The translations under genes and the position numbers were made by a program. DNA of 64,000 nt from Dyella sp. 2HG41-7 (GTDB lineage: Bacteria > Pseudomonadota > Gammaproteobacteria > Xanthomonadales > Rhodanobacteraceae), in assembly GCF_021390675.1 (NCBI RefSeq), contig NZ_JAJEJV010000004.1:2914001-2978000 (forward strand), read 5' to 3'. This document shows, piece by piece, positions 8,141-18,455 of the stretch. The notes beneath the pieces were generated by a model, which was not told the origin of the DNA, searched no databases, and worked only from the letters and a program-made list of their open reading frames with translations. Each line of letters starts with the position of its first letter. Position 1 is the stretch's first letter.

Positions 8141-10156
8141 TCAGCGGTCCGCCACGGTGCTCTGGGAGGCGGCTTTGAGCCGGTGAACCAGCACGGGCCA
8201 ATCGACCCGGGTCTGCGCGCCGACCACATGCAAGTACGGCAGACCGCTGCCTTCCACGATGGAGTAGCCGCTGACGTCGCCGTCCAGCCCAGCTAACGTG
8301 CAGACGCCGTTTTGCAAATCTGCGCGTATGCCCATGCGCTTATAGTTCATCGTCTTGAACAACTTCATCACGGCGCCTTGCAAACCGTTGGCCGCCGTTC
8401 CGCCGGTGACGATGGACAAGTTGTTGGCGGCGCGCAAGCTGATGCGTCCACCGTTCTGCGCCAGCAACGATGCTTTGAATCCGACGGGGTTGCCGCCCAC
8501 CAACTGGAGATTGTCGATCGTTCCATCCAATCGGCCGGACATGGGACCGAAGTTGAAGGTATCGGCCAATGGCGCGAGATCGATTTGTTCAAGCGTTACG
8601 TTCCCGCTGAAAGCTGGGCTGCTGCTCAACGGTTGTTGCACGGCGATGTGATCGATCAACGCTGTGCCGTCGAAAGCTTTTAGCGTGAGCGCACCGCCCA
8701 ATGCAAAACCATCGCCCGTCCAGTGCATGGAAGTTATGGCGCCGTTCAACGTCCCGGCGAACGACGTCCAACCCATCACCTGATTGAGCGCGACAGTGTC
8801 GATGCCTTGCACATCTGCCGCAAGGTCGAGACGTTCCGCCTTTGGCGCGGCAGGGCGCCACTCAAGCTTGGTGATGCGCGTGCGCCCTTTCAGCGTCGGC
8901 AGCTCCAGCGGCGATTGCAGATTGAGCGCGCCGTCGCGGCTGCGCCAACGCGATTGCTCGGCGCCGAATGCGAATTGACGCAAAACCAGTTGGTTCCACG
9001 CCAACGTCGTAGAAGTTTTTTCGCCCTGCACCGACCAATCGAGATCGCCACGCAATCCGTTGGCTTGCAGTTGACCTGAGCTGTCGGCGATATCGAGCTT
9101 TTCAGTATGAAACGCAAAGTCGCGCAAGGCGTCGGCGGCATAATCGACATGCCCGCTGAGCTGTCCTGCAATTTGCAAATGCGGGCCGGCGAGATTGTCC
9201 AACCACGGTTGGCCATAGCGCTCGTAAGCGGCAGGGAAATGCGCGTCGAAGCGATCCAGATGCAATTTCTGCACGGTCCCTTTGGCATCGATCGTCATGC
9301 CGCCTTCGAGCTGAAGGGCATCGGCGTCGTCCATGCGCAAATGGCTGACGGTAAGCACGCTGTGTTCGGTGCTGGCCCCGACATCCATCACCACGTCATG
9401 CGTGGGGAGTCTTGCCACGATGGGGCCCAACTGGAGCTCGCCGCCGCGCACGCTTCCGTTGAGCTCGAGCTTCGCCGGTCGCGCGGTGGCGTCCAGCGAG
9501 AAACGCGCATGTCCACCCAATCCTTGGCCGGAAACATCGCCGGCGGGCGTCGCGTATTTGAGATCGGCGAAGGTAGCATCGCCGGACGATTGGAAGCCTT
9601 CGTCTCGCACATCCAAGGCAAGGTCCGCGTCGACTTTGCCGCCCGTAACGCGGCCAGGCGTCACCGTTGCGAGCAAGCCCTGCAGCCAGCTTGCGGGGAG
9701 GTTGCGCACGTTGATCTGCGCATGCGTCGGCTGATCCAGCGGAAATGCTGCACCGATGTGCGTGGCGTCCTGGTCGGCATTGACTTCCAGCGTATTGGCC
9801 GACGGATCGACGGCGACGGTGACCGTGGCATTACCGAGCGCCGCGCCAGGGACTCCGTTGAGTTGGACGGTGCCGTCGAACATCCAGCGCAATTGAAGAT
9901 CGCGGTGCAAATTGCCAGCCAGCGTGATGCCGACTTTGCGCCAGCCCAGCCCTGGCACGTCGGCTTTGCCGGCACGCAAGGTCACTTGCACCGTGTCCGG
10001 CACCGGGCCCGGCGTCAATTGCGCGCGCACATCCTGCAGGCTCACGCCCGGCATATCGATCCGCTTGGCCACGACCACGGTGTCGGCCCACGCGGGGGCC
10101 ACCCACAGCAGGGTCAGGAACACACAGGCAGCAAAGGGGCGGCTAAATGAAAACAT
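8141..10156 (-). CDS. Large exported AsmA/YdbH-like protein
   Basis: This 671-residue protein starts with a clear signal peptide (FAACVFLTLLWVAPAWA, cleavage before DTVV). The rest is repetitive, beta-rich sequence full of short statements such as LELNGSVRGG, LQIAGQLSGHVDY and ALTLKAFDGTAL, as in AsmA, TamB and YdbH proteins. The C-terminal part (GPMSGRLDGTIDNLQL through GLQGAVMKLFKTMNYKRMGI) most resembles the conserved end of YdbH. Those families bridge inner and outer membranes and help move phospholipids. The start at 10156 puts the signal peptide at the N-terminus; the frame extends to 10198 with a GTG. The gene is divergent from the receiver-Hpt gene with 48 bp between them. Family assignment is inference. 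Confidence 0.6.
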   Translation of the reverse strand: MFSFSRPFAACVFLTLLWVAPAWADTVVVAKRIDMPGVSLQDVRAQLTPGPVPDTVQVTLRAGKADVPGLGWRKVGITLAGNLHRDLQLRWMFDGTVQLNGVPGAALGNATVTVAVDPSANTLEVNADQDATHIGAAFPLDQPTHAQINVRNLPASWLQGLLATVTPGRVTGGKVDADLALDVRDEGFQSSGDATFADLKYATPAGDVSGQGLGGHARFSLDATARPAKLELNGSVRGGELQLGPIVARLPTHDVVMDVGASTEHSVLTVSHLRMDDADALQLEGGMTIDAKGTVQKLHLDRFDAHFPAAYERYGQPWLDNLAGPHLQIAGQLSGHVDYAADALRDFAFHTEKLDIADSSGQLQANGLRGDLDWSVQGEKTSTTLAWNQLVLRQFAFGAEQSRWRSRDGALNLQSPLELPTLKGRTRITKLEWRPAAPKAERLDLAADVQGIDTVALNQVMGWTSFAGTLNGAITSMHWTGDGFALGGALTLKAFDGTALIDHIAVQQPLSSSPAFSGNVTLEQIDLAPLADTFNFGPMSGRLDGTIDNLQLVGGNPVGFKASLLAQNGGRISLRAANNLSIVTGGTAANGLQGAVMKLFKTMNYKRMGIRADLQNGVCTLAGLDGDVSGYSIVEGSGLPYLHVVGAQTRVDWPVLVHRLKAASQSTVADR

Positions 10157-10204
10157 CGGGCGACCATTCTGCCAAACTAAGCTGAACGATGTGGACACAG
10201 AACC

Positions 10205-10936
10205 ATGCCGTATCCGTCAACAGCCCCCGCCACCACAGACGCGCCCTATGTATTGGTCGCCGACGACGATGCGCCGACCCGCTGGTTTCTCGGCGATGCG
10301 TTTCGCCAGTTCGGCGCGCGCGTCGCGCTTGCCTCCGATGGCGGCGAGGCGCAAACGCTGGCGCGCGACGAGATGTTCGACCTGCTGGTGCTGGATTGCC
10401 GGATGCCCAATACGGGCGCGGTGGATATCTTGAACAACCTTCGCCACGATTCAGATTCGCAATCCGTCTGCAGCCCCGCTGTCGCCACCAGCGCCGAGTT
10501 GGATACCAACGAGCAACAGGCATTGCTGGCACGAGGGTTCCACGCGGTATTGCTCAAACCGTGCACGCTTCAGGATCTGCAGACCATTCTGACCCTTGCC
10601 AATACCAGCCAACGCTGCCTTCCCCTTCTCGACGATGGCATGGCGTTGACCACCAGCGGCACGCCTGCGGTGGTTCAAGCGCTTCGTGGTTTGCTGCGGC
10701 AGGAACTGGTTACGGTGTCTGCAGAATTGGATGACTTGAGCGCCGATTCGGAGGCATTGGAAGCGCGTCTGCACAAACTTCGCTCATCGTGCGGTTTCTG
10801 CGGGGCCGCTTCGTTGTCGGAGCACATCGTTTCGTTGCAGCGGCACCTGAAGCTGGCGCATCGTGGCGTGATGTTGCCATTGACGGATTTTCGCCGGTCG
10901 TTGCTGCAAACCATCGACGCTTTGGAACCGCGATAG
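10205..10936 (+). CDS. Two-component receiver protein with a C-terminal Hpt-like domain
   Basis: This 243-residue protein has a receiver domain at residues 15-130: acidic triad D20-D22, phosphoacceptor D64 in LVLDCRMPN, and conserved lysine K118 in VLLKPC. A linker leads to a helical C-terminal domain with LHKLRSSCGFCGAASLSEH. Here H190 sits where histidine phosphotransfer (Hpt) domains have H-x-L-K-G-S-S-x-x-x-G-A. There is no DNA-binding domain, so it is probably a phosphorelay intermediate. No histidine kinase is adjacent; hybrid kinases elsewhere are the likely partners. The lysine of HxLKG is R192 here, within family variation. Confidence 0.8.
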   Translation: MPYPSTAPATTDAPYVLVADDDAPTRWFLGDAFRQFGARVALASDGGEAQTLARDEMFDLLVLDCRMPNTGAVDILNNLRHDSDSQSVCSPAVATSAELDTNEQQALLARGFHAVLLKPCTLQDLQTILTLANTSQRCLPLLDDGMALTTSGTPAVVQALRGLLRQELVTVSAELDDLSADSEALEARLHKLRSSCGFCGAASLSEHIVSLQRHLKLAHRGVMLPLTDFRRSLLQTIDALEPR

Positions 10937-10955
10937 CATCCGCCGCGTTTTTTGA

Positions 10956-11666
10956 TTAACGACGCGCGAGCGCCCCGCGTAATACGCGCCATGCGCGCAA
11001 CTCGATGCCGCCAAGATGAAAGCGGATCAATTCGCGCATCATGCCGCGCAAGGCATGCAAAGCTTGCGCATCCGGCTGGCGATCTTCGAGCAAGGCCGAC
11101 AGATCGCCGCCGCGCACGGCAAAAGGTTCATTCGCGCGGCACCGCACCGGTCCATGTTCGGGCCGGTAGACGTAGAGCACATCGCTCATCAAAGGCTGGC
11201 CGCTATCCGCGTCGATATCCAGTTGCAAGGCGTAACCCAACGCAGCGAGCAGATCGCGTTCGAATCGTCGCAAATGCCAAGCCAGCGCTTGGCTGCCAGC
11301 AAGGCGTTCTAGCGTCTGCGCGTAGGCGAGATAAAGCGTTGGATGCGGGTCCTGGCGTTCGGTCAGCCGTACCACCAGTTCGTTGACGTACAGGCCGGCC
11401 AGTCCGGCATCGCCCGTCAAGCGCAAGGGCAATGCCGTCGAATCGACACCACGCAATGTCGCCAGCTCGCCACGCATTTGCAGATTTACCGCCAGCGCCT
11501 GGAAAGGTTCCAATTGCGATCGCTGCGTGCGCCCGCGTTCACTGCGCACGCCGCGCGCAACGATCCCGAGACGCCCGTAATCGCGCGTCAGGCATTCGAT
11601 CAACAGCGACGTTTCCCGATAGGGACGCGTGTGCAAGACATACGCAGGCTGTTGCTCGATGAGCAT
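10956..11666 (-). CDS. recO: DNA repair protein RecO
   Basis: This 236-residue protein has an N-terminal OB fold (AYVLHTRPYRETSLLIECLTR, GRLGIVARGVRS) and a helical C-terminal domain. RecO works with RecR to load RecA onto SSB-coated single-stranded DNA. I see no zinc-finger cysteines, as in many gammaproteobacterial RecO proteins. It is the last gene of the rnc-era-recO series; the era stop is 24 bp upstream of its start. In related genomes pdxJ often follows recO; here a convergent receiver-Hpt gene does. Confidence 0.92.
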   Translation of the reverse strand: MLIEQQPAYVLHTRPYRETSLLIECLTRDYGRLGIVARGVRSERGRTQRSQLEPFQALAVNLQMRGELATLRGVDSTALPLRLTGDAGLAGLYVNELVVRLTERQDPHPTLYLAYAQTLERLAGSQALAWHLRRFERDLLAALGYALQLDIDADSGQPLMSDVLYVYRPEHGPVRCRANEPFAVRGGDLSALLEDRQPDAQALHALRGMMRELIRFHLGGIELRAWRVLRGALARR

Positions 11667-11689
11667 GTCGGTTGTCCGGCAACGCGCAA

Positions 11690-12625
11690 CTAATCGGTGT
11701 AGCCGAATTGTTTGAGCAGTGCTTCGTCGTCAGCCCAGCCTTCGCGCACTTTCACCCAAAGCCGCAGGAATACCTTGCGATCGAACATGCGCTCCATATG
11801 ACGACGCGCGGCGCTGCCGATGACTTTTAGCTGCGCGCCGCCCTGACCGATCACGATAGCCTTCTGTCCATCGCGTTCTACCCAGATTACCGCGTGAATT
11901 TCCGCGACACCGTCAGGACGGTCTTTGAACTGTTCGATCTCGACCGTGGTGGCGTAAGGAAGCTCTTGATCGAGCCGCAACATCAGCTGCTCACGCACCA
12001 TTTCTGCAGCGAGAAAGCGTTCGCTGCGATCGGTGATTTCGTCTTCGCCGAAGATCGGGGCGCGCACTGGCAAGCGCTTAAGAATGTCTTGCGAAAGCGA
12101 ATCCAGTCCCTTTCGCTTCAAGGCACTGACGTAATGCACGGCATCGAAGCTGTGTTTGTCGCAAAGGTCGGCCACAAAAGGTAATAACGTGGATTTGTCC
12201 TTGCTGAGGTCGACCTTGTTGATGACCAGCAAGCGCGGAATATTTTGTTCCGCTAGCGCTTCGTAAAGCGCTTCGTCCTCGTCCGTCCAACGTCCCGCTT
12301 CGATTACCTGCGCAGCCAGCTCCACTTCGCCAATCACCGAACGCACGGCGCGATTGAGGCTGCGATTCATCGCGCGCTTGGCGCCACGATGAAGGCCAGG
12401 CGTATCGACATACAGAATCTGCCCCGCTTCGCTGCTGGCAATGCCCAGAATGCGGTGGCGGGTGGTTTGCGGCCTTGGGCTGACGATCGACAGACGAAAG
12501 CCGATCAGCGCATTGAGCAGCGTCGATTTGCCGACATTCGGTCGACCGGCAAGCGCCACGAATCCGCAACGGTAATCCGGATGCGGCAGTTCGTTTTCGA
12601 CGATGTCGTCGTTTTCGTCGTTCAT
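11690..12625 (-). CDS. era: GTPase Era
   Basis: This is 311 residues with an Era-type G domain: G1 [10 protein letters not shown]3 DTPGLH and G4 NKVD. The C-terminal KH domain contains [22 protein letters not shown]. Era binds the 3' end of 16S rRNA and helps 30S maturation, linking growth and division. The frame reaches 12781. I chose the MNDENDD methionine at 12625 because homology starts just after it; an alternative ATG at 12661 would add 12 residues. Neither has a strong Shine-Dalgarno sequence. It lies between rnc and recO as in most gammaproteobacteria. Confidence 0.93.
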   Translation of the reverse strand: MNDENDDIVENELPHPDYRCGFVALAGRPNVGKSTLLNALIGFRLSIVSPRPQTTRHRILGIASSEAGQILYVDTPGLHRGAKRAMNRSLNRAVRSVIGEVELAAQVIEAGRWTDEDEALYEALAEQNIPRLLVINKVDLSKDKSTLLPFVADLCDKHSFDAVHYVSALKRKGLDSLSQDILKRLPVRAPIFGEDEITDRSERFLAAEMVREQLMLRLDQELPYATTVEIEQFKDRPDGVAEIHAVIWVERDGQKAIVIGQGGAQLKVIGSAARRHMERMFDRKVFLRLWVKVREGWADDEALLKQFGYTD

Positions 12626-12761
12626 GATACGCAGATACTCTTCGTAGACGGGTATAAGCATGGCGCTGCGCGCTCGCGAACGCCACTGGACATGGCGATA
12701 TGACACGCCACGCGGGAAAATCAGGGTTGAATAAAGGCGGTTTACAGCGCAGATGGGTGGA

Positions 12762-13421
12762 TCAAGACCCTTCCTGAACACCTGCGAGGCGGGTCAGCAC
12801 TACCTCGGCGGCATCCTGTTCGGCGAGCCGCCGGCTGCTGCCACGTCCGGGCGCCACCACCGCGACCGGTTCGGTTACCACGCAGTTCACTTCAAAGACC
12901 CGCGCGTGCTCCTCACCTTCAGTCGCTACTAGTTCGTATTGAGGCAAAGGCCAGCCTTGCCCCTGTAGCCACTCCTGGAGCCGGGTCTTGGCATCCTTGG
13001 AGGAACGAGGCAACGCGGCGACGCGATCGACAAAGAGCGCGCGCACCGTTTCCCGGCACGCCTCGAATCCGCCGTCCAGATAAACCGCCGCGACCAGCGC
13101 TTCGAAGGCGTCGGCGAGGATCGAGTCGCGCCGGAAACCGCCGCTTTTAAGCTCGCCGGAACCAAGCTTGAGTTGATCTCCCAATTCCAGCTCGCGCGCT
13201 AACGACGCAAGCGCTTGGCCGTTCACGAGCTGAGCGCGCAGGCGAGACATTTCGCCTTCGGCCGCCTTGGGATGGGTTTCGTACAACATCTCGGCGACGA
13301 TCGCGCCAAGCAGCGCGTCGCCGAGAAACTCCATGCGCTCATTATTGGGCCTGCCCGCGCTGCGATGGGTCAGCGCAAGCGCGGCAAGCGCAGGGTCTCG
13401 AAAAGGATAATCCAGTGCCAC
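12762..13421 (-). CDS. rnc: Ribonuclease III
   Basis: This 219-residue protein has the catalytic signature [12 protein letters not shown] and a second acidic patch, [15 protein letters not shown]. The C-terminal double-stranded RNA binding domain runs from [20 protein letters not shown] to the end. It processes rRNA precursors and cleaves duplex RNA. Its start codon reads GTG (13421), only 2 bases past the stop of the DUF4845 gene, so translation is probably coupled; no clear Shine-Dalgarno is seen. Era follows after 136 bp. Confidence 0.94.
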   Translation of the reverse strand: MALDYPFRDPALAALALTHRSAGRPNNERMEFLGDALLGAIVAEMLYETHPKAAEGEMSRLRAQLVNGQALASLARELELGDQLKLGSGELKSGGFRRDSILADAFEALVAAVYLDGGFEACRETVRALFVDRVAALPRSSKDAKTRLQEWLQGQGWPLPQYELVATEGEEHARVFEVNCVVTEPVAVVAPGRGSSRRLAEQDAAEVVLTRLAGVQEGS

Positions 13422-13423
13422 GA

Positions 13424-13810
13424 TTATTGCGGTGGAGCGACGTTACCTGACACCGGCACGCTCTTGTCGAAATGAACCAGGAAATCGATGTTGTAGATAA
13501 ACGGAATTTGTTTGTCGTAGCTCACGTGCAGCTGATTGCCGCTGGCGCCCTGTTCGAACGTAATGTCGCTGGGATGAATCGTCGCGTCATCGACGTATTG
13601 AAAGTCGAGCTTGCGCACGAGATCGCGACGAACCTGATCCAGCGTCTTGCCTTCAACGCCCTCGGTGGAAACCTGATTCATGGCTTTTACTACGCCTGCG
13701 AACTCCGTATATGCGGGTACCAACTTCATCGCCATGTAGGCGAAAAAGACAGCCACGATCAAGACCACCAGGAACCCGATGAGCGTGATGCCCGTTTGCT
13801 TCGATTTCAT
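13424..13810 (-). CDS. DUF4845 membrane-anchored protein
   Basis: This 128-residue protein has one N-terminal membrane segment (ITLIGFLVVLIVAVFFAYMAM) and an exported C-terminal domain. It matches the DUF4845 family by sequence style and by its place between lepB and rnc, where the family is usually found. GAGGGGACT precedes the ATG. The N-terminus KQTGITLIGFLVVL resembles a type IV prepilin cleavage region, but has Gly where pilins have Glu5. Function is unknown. Its position beside signal peptidase I invites a link to processing or export (inference). Confidence 0.85.
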   Translation of the reverse strand: MKSKQTGITLIGFLVVLIVAVFFAYMAMKLVPAYTEFAGVVKAMNQVSTEGVEGKTLDQVRRDLVRKLDFQYVDDATIHPSDITFEQGASGNQLHVSYDKQIPFIYNIDFLVHFDKSVPVSGNVAPPQ

Positions 13811-13940
13811 AGTCCCCTCGCTATGCCGCTGACGCGGCCACCCTGTTTTTTGCCAGACACCGAATACGCGTACTTTGCCCGGTCCACGCAGGTATCGCCA
13901 GCGACACGTTCACGATTCCGCCGCGAACCGGACAAGCCAT

Positions 13941-14840
13941 TCAATGGATGACCTTGCCAATGCGGTGGAAATCTACCATCCCGGTGCCCCAACCCTTCCA
14001 GCTGAGCCAGATCATGAAGGCCTTGCCGACCAGGTTTTCCTCCGGCATACAACCCCACCAGCGGCTGTCTTCGCTGTTCTCGCGATCGTCGCCCATCACC
14101 AGATAGCAGTTCGGAGGAACTACCGACGGCACGTGCGCGTTGGGAATGGCTGGCGTCGGGCCGCGCGACGGCATGCGTGCGATCAGGTGATTGACGGGAC
14201 CGAGTTGCTCACGCCAGATGGTGGCGTTGTAGTACAGAAGTTCGTTGTCTTCAGGGCGGGCCGGATTGCCTTGGAAGGAACCGATCTGCGTATCGACCAC
14301 CGGCTTACCGTTGATCACGATCTGGCTGTCGTGCACTTCAATCGTGTCGCCTGGCAGACCGACGACGCGTTTGATCCAGTTCTGGCTCGCGACGGGCGCG
14401 CGCGGATCGGAGCAGGTCACGTCGCCGCTGCGCACGGTGTTGCCATTGTCGTCCTGGCAGATGTAACCGGGGAATCGGAAAACGACTACATCGCCGCGCT
14501 TGGGCTCGCCCAGGCTAATGACTTTGTTGTTGAACGCCGGCAGACGCAGGCCGTAAGCGAACTTGTTGACGAGAATGAAATCGCCCACGTCCAACGTCGG
14601 CATCATCGAGCCCGAAGGAATGCGAAACGGCTCGGCCACGAAGGAACGCAGAATCAACACGACAAAGATCACCGGAAACAGCGAGCGCGCCCAATCCACT
14701 GGCGCCGGATCGCGGTATTCCTCGCGGGCCGCTTTGAAACGCGCTTGCCGCTTCTTATAGAAAAACAGGCGATCCAAGCCCCACACCACACCGAACAACA
14801 CGGTGAGGGCGAGCAAAATGGCCGAAAAATCAAAATCCAT
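13941..14840 (-). CDS. lepB: Signal peptidase I LepB
   Basis: This 299-residue protein has two N-terminal membrane segments (residues about 5-22 and 53-68) and then the catalytic core. The serine nucleophile is S78 in PSGSMMPTL and the general-base lysine is K157 in WIKRVVGLPGD. The GDNRENSEDSRWWG box is also present. It removes signal peptides from exported proteins at the periplasmic face of the inner membrane. The start at 14840 begins MDFDFSAILL; a longer frame to 14912 would overlap lepA and adds no homology. It follows lepA by 22 bp. A second signal peptidase I gene is at 34781. Confidence 0.95.
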   Translation of the reverse strand: MDFDFSAILLALTVLFGVVWGLDRLFFYKKRQARFKAAREEYRDPAPVDWARSLFPVIFVVLILRSFVAEPFRIPSGSMMPTLDVGDFILVNKFAYGLRLPAFNNKVISLGEPKRGDVVVFRFPGYICQDDNGNTVRSGDVTCSDPRAPVASQNWIKRVVGLPGDTIEVHDSQIVINGKPVVDTQIGSFQGNPARPEDNELLYYNATIWREQLGPVNHLIARMPSRGPTPAIPNAHVPSVVPPNCYLVMGDDRENSEDSRWWGCMPEENLVGKAFMIWLSWKGWGTGMVDFHRIGKVIH

Positions 14841-14862
14841 GCGATGACTCCATAGCCCGCTG

Positions 14863-16653
14863 CTATTTGTCGACTTTAAGCACGGCGAGGAAGGCTTCCT
14901 GAGGAATCTCAACCCGACCGACCTGCTTCATTCGCTTCTTGCCTTCTTTTTGTTTCTCTAGAAGCTTCTTTTTGCGGCTGACGTCACCACCGTAACACTT
15001 CGCCAGCACGTTTTTGCGCAAGGCCTTTACGGTCGAACGTGCGATGACCTGCGCCCCGATGGCGGCCTGGATGGCCACATCGAACTGCTGACGCGGAATC
15101 AGATCTTTCATGCGCTCGACCAATTCGCGCCCGCGGCGGTCGGCGTGACTGCGGTGGACGATCAGGCTGAGCGCGTCCACGCGTTCGCCGTTGATAAGAA
15201 TATCGACGCGCACGAACGGGCCGGCATCGAACCGTTCCATGTGATAGTCCATCGACGCGTAACCGCGCGATACCGACTTCAACTTATCGAAGAAATCTAA
15301 CACCACTTCGGCAAGCGGCAGCTCGTAGCTGATCTGCACCTGCGTGGCGAGATATTGGATCGAGCGCTGCACGCCGCGCTTTTCTTCGCACAAGGTGATG
15401 ATGTTGCCGATGTAATCCGGCGGCGTAAGGATGTTCGCGACGATGATGGGCTCACGAATCTCTTCGATCTGCGGCAACGCCGGGAGACGCGCGGGATTGT
15501 CCAGCTGCATCAACGAACCGTCGGTCTTGAGCACTTCATAGACCACCGTTGGCGCGGTGGTGATGAGGTTCAGATCGTATTCGCGCTCTAAGCGTTCCTG
15601 CACGATTTCCATGTGCAACATGCCGAGGAAGCCGCAGCGAAAACCGAAGCCCATCGCTTCTGAACTTTCCGGTTCGAAGAACAACGCGGCGTCGTTGAGT
15701 CGCAACTTGTCCAACGCTTCGCGCAGCGCCGGGTAGTCGTCGGCGGACACCGGAAACAAACCGGCGAAAACGCGCGGTTGCATCGTTTGGAAACCGGGCA
15801 GCGGATGCGGCGCGGGCTTGCCAGCCGACGTCAACGTATCGCCGACCGGCGCGCCGTGCACGTCTTTGATGGACGCGGTAATCCAACCCACCTCACCCGC
15901 GGCGAGCTTTTCCAGTTTCTTGCGCTTGGGCGTAAAGACGCCGACTTCGCTCACTTCGTGCGTGCGGCCCGTCGACATCACCAGCAGCTTCTCGCCGGGT
16001 TTGATTTCGCCCTGCATGACACGCACCAGCGACACCACACCGAGGTAATTGTCGAACCAGGAATCGATGATCAACGCTTGCAAGCGATCGGTATCGCGCG
16101 GCTTCGGTGGCGGAATGCGCGCGACGATGGCTTCCAGCACCTCGACCACGTTCTGACCCGTCTTGGCGCTGACCGATACGGCATCTTCGGCATGGATGCC
16201 GATGACGGCCTCGATCTCGCCTTTCACCTTTTCCGGATCGGCGGTCGGCAGGTCGATCTTGTTGAGCACGGGCACCACTTCCAGCCCCTGCTCCACCGCC
16301 GTGTAACAGTTGGCGACGGACTGCGCCTCCACACCCTGGGCCGCGTCCACGACCAGCAACGCGCCCTCGCACGCCGCGAGCGAACGGCTCACTTCATACG
16401 AGAAATCAACGTGCCCGGGCGTATCGATAAAATTGAGCTGATAGGTTTTGCCGTCGCGCGCCTTGTAAGGCAGCGACACCGACTGCGCCTTGATGGTGAT
16501 GCCCCGCTCGCGTTCGATCGGGTTGCTATCGAGCACCTGGGCTTCCATCTCGCGCTCGGCGAGACCGCCGCAAATCTGAATGATGCGGTCGGCAAGCGTT
16601 GATTTGCCGTGATCGATGTGGGCGATGATGGAGAAATTGCGGATCAGTTCCAT
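14863..16653 (-). CDS. lepA: Elongation factor 4 (LepA)
   Basis: This 596-residue translational GTPase has G1 [14 protein letters not shown]2 RERGITI, G3 DTPGHVDF and G4 NKIDLP. The LepA-specific C-terminal domain includes [28 protein letters not shown]. It acts on stalled or initiating ribosomes. The start at [16 protein letters not shown] is the standard one; the open frame begins 51 bases earlier. It is directly upstream of lepB, the classic lepA-lepB pair, and downstream of mucD. Confidence 0.96.
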   Translation of the reverse strand: MELIRNFSIIAHIDHGKSTLADRIIQICGGLAEREMEAQVLDSNPIERERGITIKAQSVSLPYKARDGKTYQLNFIDTPGHVDFSYEVSRSLAACEGALLVVDAAQGVEAQSVANCYTAVEQGLEVVPVLNKIDLPTADPEKVKGEIEAVIGIHAEDAVSVSAKTGQNVVEVLEAIVARIPPPKPRDTDRLQALIIDSWFDNYLGVVSLVRVMQGEIKPGEKLLVMSTGRTHEVSEVGVFTPKRKKLEKLAAGEVGWITASIKDVHGAPVGDTLTSAGKPAPHPLPGFQTMQPRVFAGLFPVSADDYPALREALDKLRLNDAALFFEPESSEAMGFGFRCGFLGMLHMEIVQERLEREYDLNLITTAPTVVYEVLKTDGSLMQLDNPARLPALPQIEEIREPIIVANILTPPDYIGNIITLCEEKRGVQRSIQYLATQVQISYELPLAEVVLDFFDKLKSVSRGYASMDYHMERFDAGPFVRVDILINGERVDALSLIVHRSHADRRGRELVERMKDLIPRQQFDVAIQAAIGAQVIARSTVKALRKNVLAKCYGGDVSRKKKLLEKQKEGKKRMKQVGRVEIPQEAFLAVLKVDK

Positions 16654-16829
16654 GGGCACGCTATCAGCTTCACCGCCTCGCGCGATGCACAGGCAGCCTA
16701 TCACCGGGATGGCGATATTAGCCGCGCATTATCGCATGGTTTGAGAGGATGAACCGCAATGCGGGGGCCCCGCGTTGTGTGCCCGCTCCAGCGGGAGGCC
16801 TGCCGGGCAAGCAGGCCTCCAGGCGTCCG

Positions 16830-18308
16830 TTACTCGTCCTTGCCGTTCGGTACCGTCAGACCGATAAAGTTGGTGGTGTCGCCGCGACGCACCAGCAACA
16901 GCACGGTATCGCCGGGCTTCACATTCGCCGTCGCGGCGCGGAAGGCTTCGACCGTGCCGACTTTCTTCTGATTGACCATCAGGATGACATCGCCCTGCTG
17001 CAGACCTGCTTGCGCCGCAACGGGGCCTGTCACATCGGAAATCCCGACCCCCTCGCCTGCCTTAAGGCCGAGCTGACTGCGCGTGGCCGAATCCAGGTTT
17101 TCGACGCTCAGGCCTAGAGCGCTCGATCCGCCACTCGGCGCGACCTTGCCAAGCGCAGACTGTTCATTCTGGTTGCGCGGCATCGCGCCGATCGTCGCGT
17201 TGATGGTTTTTTCGCTGCCGTCGCGCAAGATCTTGATCGGCACCGAGGTACCCGGCTTGGTCAGGGAAACCAACGGCGGCAGATCCGTACCCTGCACGAT
17301 ATCGTGGCCGTTGAACGCAAGGATGACGTCGCCCGATTGCAAGCCGGCTTTCTGCGCGGCGCTATCGGGCGTCACGTTGACGACGATGGCGCCTTTCGCG
17401 CTATCGAGTTTCAGCGCTTTCACGACATCTTCGTCGACCGGCTTGATCTCGACGCCCAGCATGCCGCGCGTGACAAAGCCCTTAGCTTTGAGCTGATCGA
17501 CTGCGTTCATCGCCAGATCGATTGGGATCGAAAACGCTACGCCCTGATAACCGCCAGTGTCGGAATAGATCTGCGAGTTGATACCTACCACCTGGCCTTG
17601 CAGATTGAACAGCGGGCCGCCGGAATTTCCACGGTTGATCGGCACGTCGGTCTGGATAAACGACGTGCTGGGTTGATCGCCCCCGCCCAAGCTACGCCCC
17701 ACGGCGCTGACGATGCCTTGGGTCACGGTGTAATCGAAGCCGAACGGCGAACCGATCGCCAACACCCATTGGCCCGGCTTCAGCGTGCGCGAATCGCCAA
17801 TGCTTACCGTCGGCAAGCTGCCGGTCGCATCGACTTTCAACAAAGCGATGTCATAAGTCGCATCGGTGCCCACCACTTTGGCGGTCAATGTTCGGCGATC
17901 TTGCAAACGCACGGTCACAACGTCCGCGTGATCGACGACGTGATTATTGGTAAGGATGTAGCCGTCACCGGAAATGATGAAACCCGAACCCAACGACGTG
18001 TGCGCCTGTTCTTCCGGCGAGGGCATCATCGGCATGCCGAAGAAGCGCCGAAAGATTTCCGCCTGCCCCGGATCCATGCCCTGCATCGGCTGACCACCCG
18101 CGCTGTTTTTCGGGCGGCGACCGGAATACTTCGCCTCCACGTGCACGACGGCAGGCGCATTCTTTTGGACGATGCCCGTGAAATCAGGCAGTGCGGCAGC
18201 CGGGGCGACTTGCGCCATCGTGATGCCTGGCATGGTGATGCCCATGACCAACGCACAACCCATCAAGCCATGACACAAGCGGCTGCTGACGAAACGGGGA
18301 AAACTCAT
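16830..18308 (-). CDS. mucD: Periplasmic Do/DegQ-family serine protease MucD
   Basis: This 492-residue protein has a signal peptide (residues about 1-32), a trypsin-like domain and two PDZ domains. The catalytic triad is visible as H123 (NNHVVDH), D153 (YDIALLKVD) and S229 (RGNSGGPL). It degrades misfolded envelope proteins and in pseudomonads damps the sigma-E (AlgU) response. AGGAGG stands 6 bases before the ATG at 18308, which decides the start over one 24 bases upstream. It follows rpoE and rseA, but the gene usually between them, rseB/mucB, is absent. Confidence 0.93.
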   Translation of the reverse strand: MSFPRFVSSRLCHGLMGCALVMGITMPGITMAQVAPAAALPDFTGIVQKNAPAVVHVEAKYSGRRPKNSAGGQPMQGMDPGQAEIFRRFFGMPMMPSPEEQAHTSLGSGFIISGDGYILTNNHVVDHADVVTVRLQDRRTLTAKVVGTDATYDIALLKVDATGSLPTVSIGDSRTLKPGQWVLAIGSPFGFDYTVTQGIVSAVGRSLGGGDQPSTSFIQTDVPINRGNSGGPLFNLQGQVVGINSQIYSDTGGYQGVAFSIPIDLAMNAVDQLKAKGFVTRGMLGVEIKPVDEDVVKALKLDSAKGAIVVNVTPDSAAQKAGLQSGDVILAFNGHDIVQGTDLPPLVSLTKPGTSVPIKILRDGSEKTINATIGAMPRNQNEQSALGKVAPSGGSSALGLSVENLDSATRSQLGLKAGEGVGISDVTGPVAAQAGLQQGDVILMVNQKKVGTVEAFRAATANVKPGDTVLLLVRRGDTTNFIGLTVPNGKDE

Positions 18309-18455
18309 GACGCCTCCTCGGGTTCTGGACACCCCACTTCCGCTCCATGGCTCGTAGGGTGGAACGGGAGAAAGGGCAACATTGGAGAGCGGGTGCTTCG
18401 GTCACCCGTACGGAAGCCTGAGGGTTAGACCCCAGACTTCCGTTAAACCATTGGC

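Noticed and set aside
18411-18441. Imperfect hairpin after rseA
   Set aside because: Bulged stem without a T-run; too weak to call.
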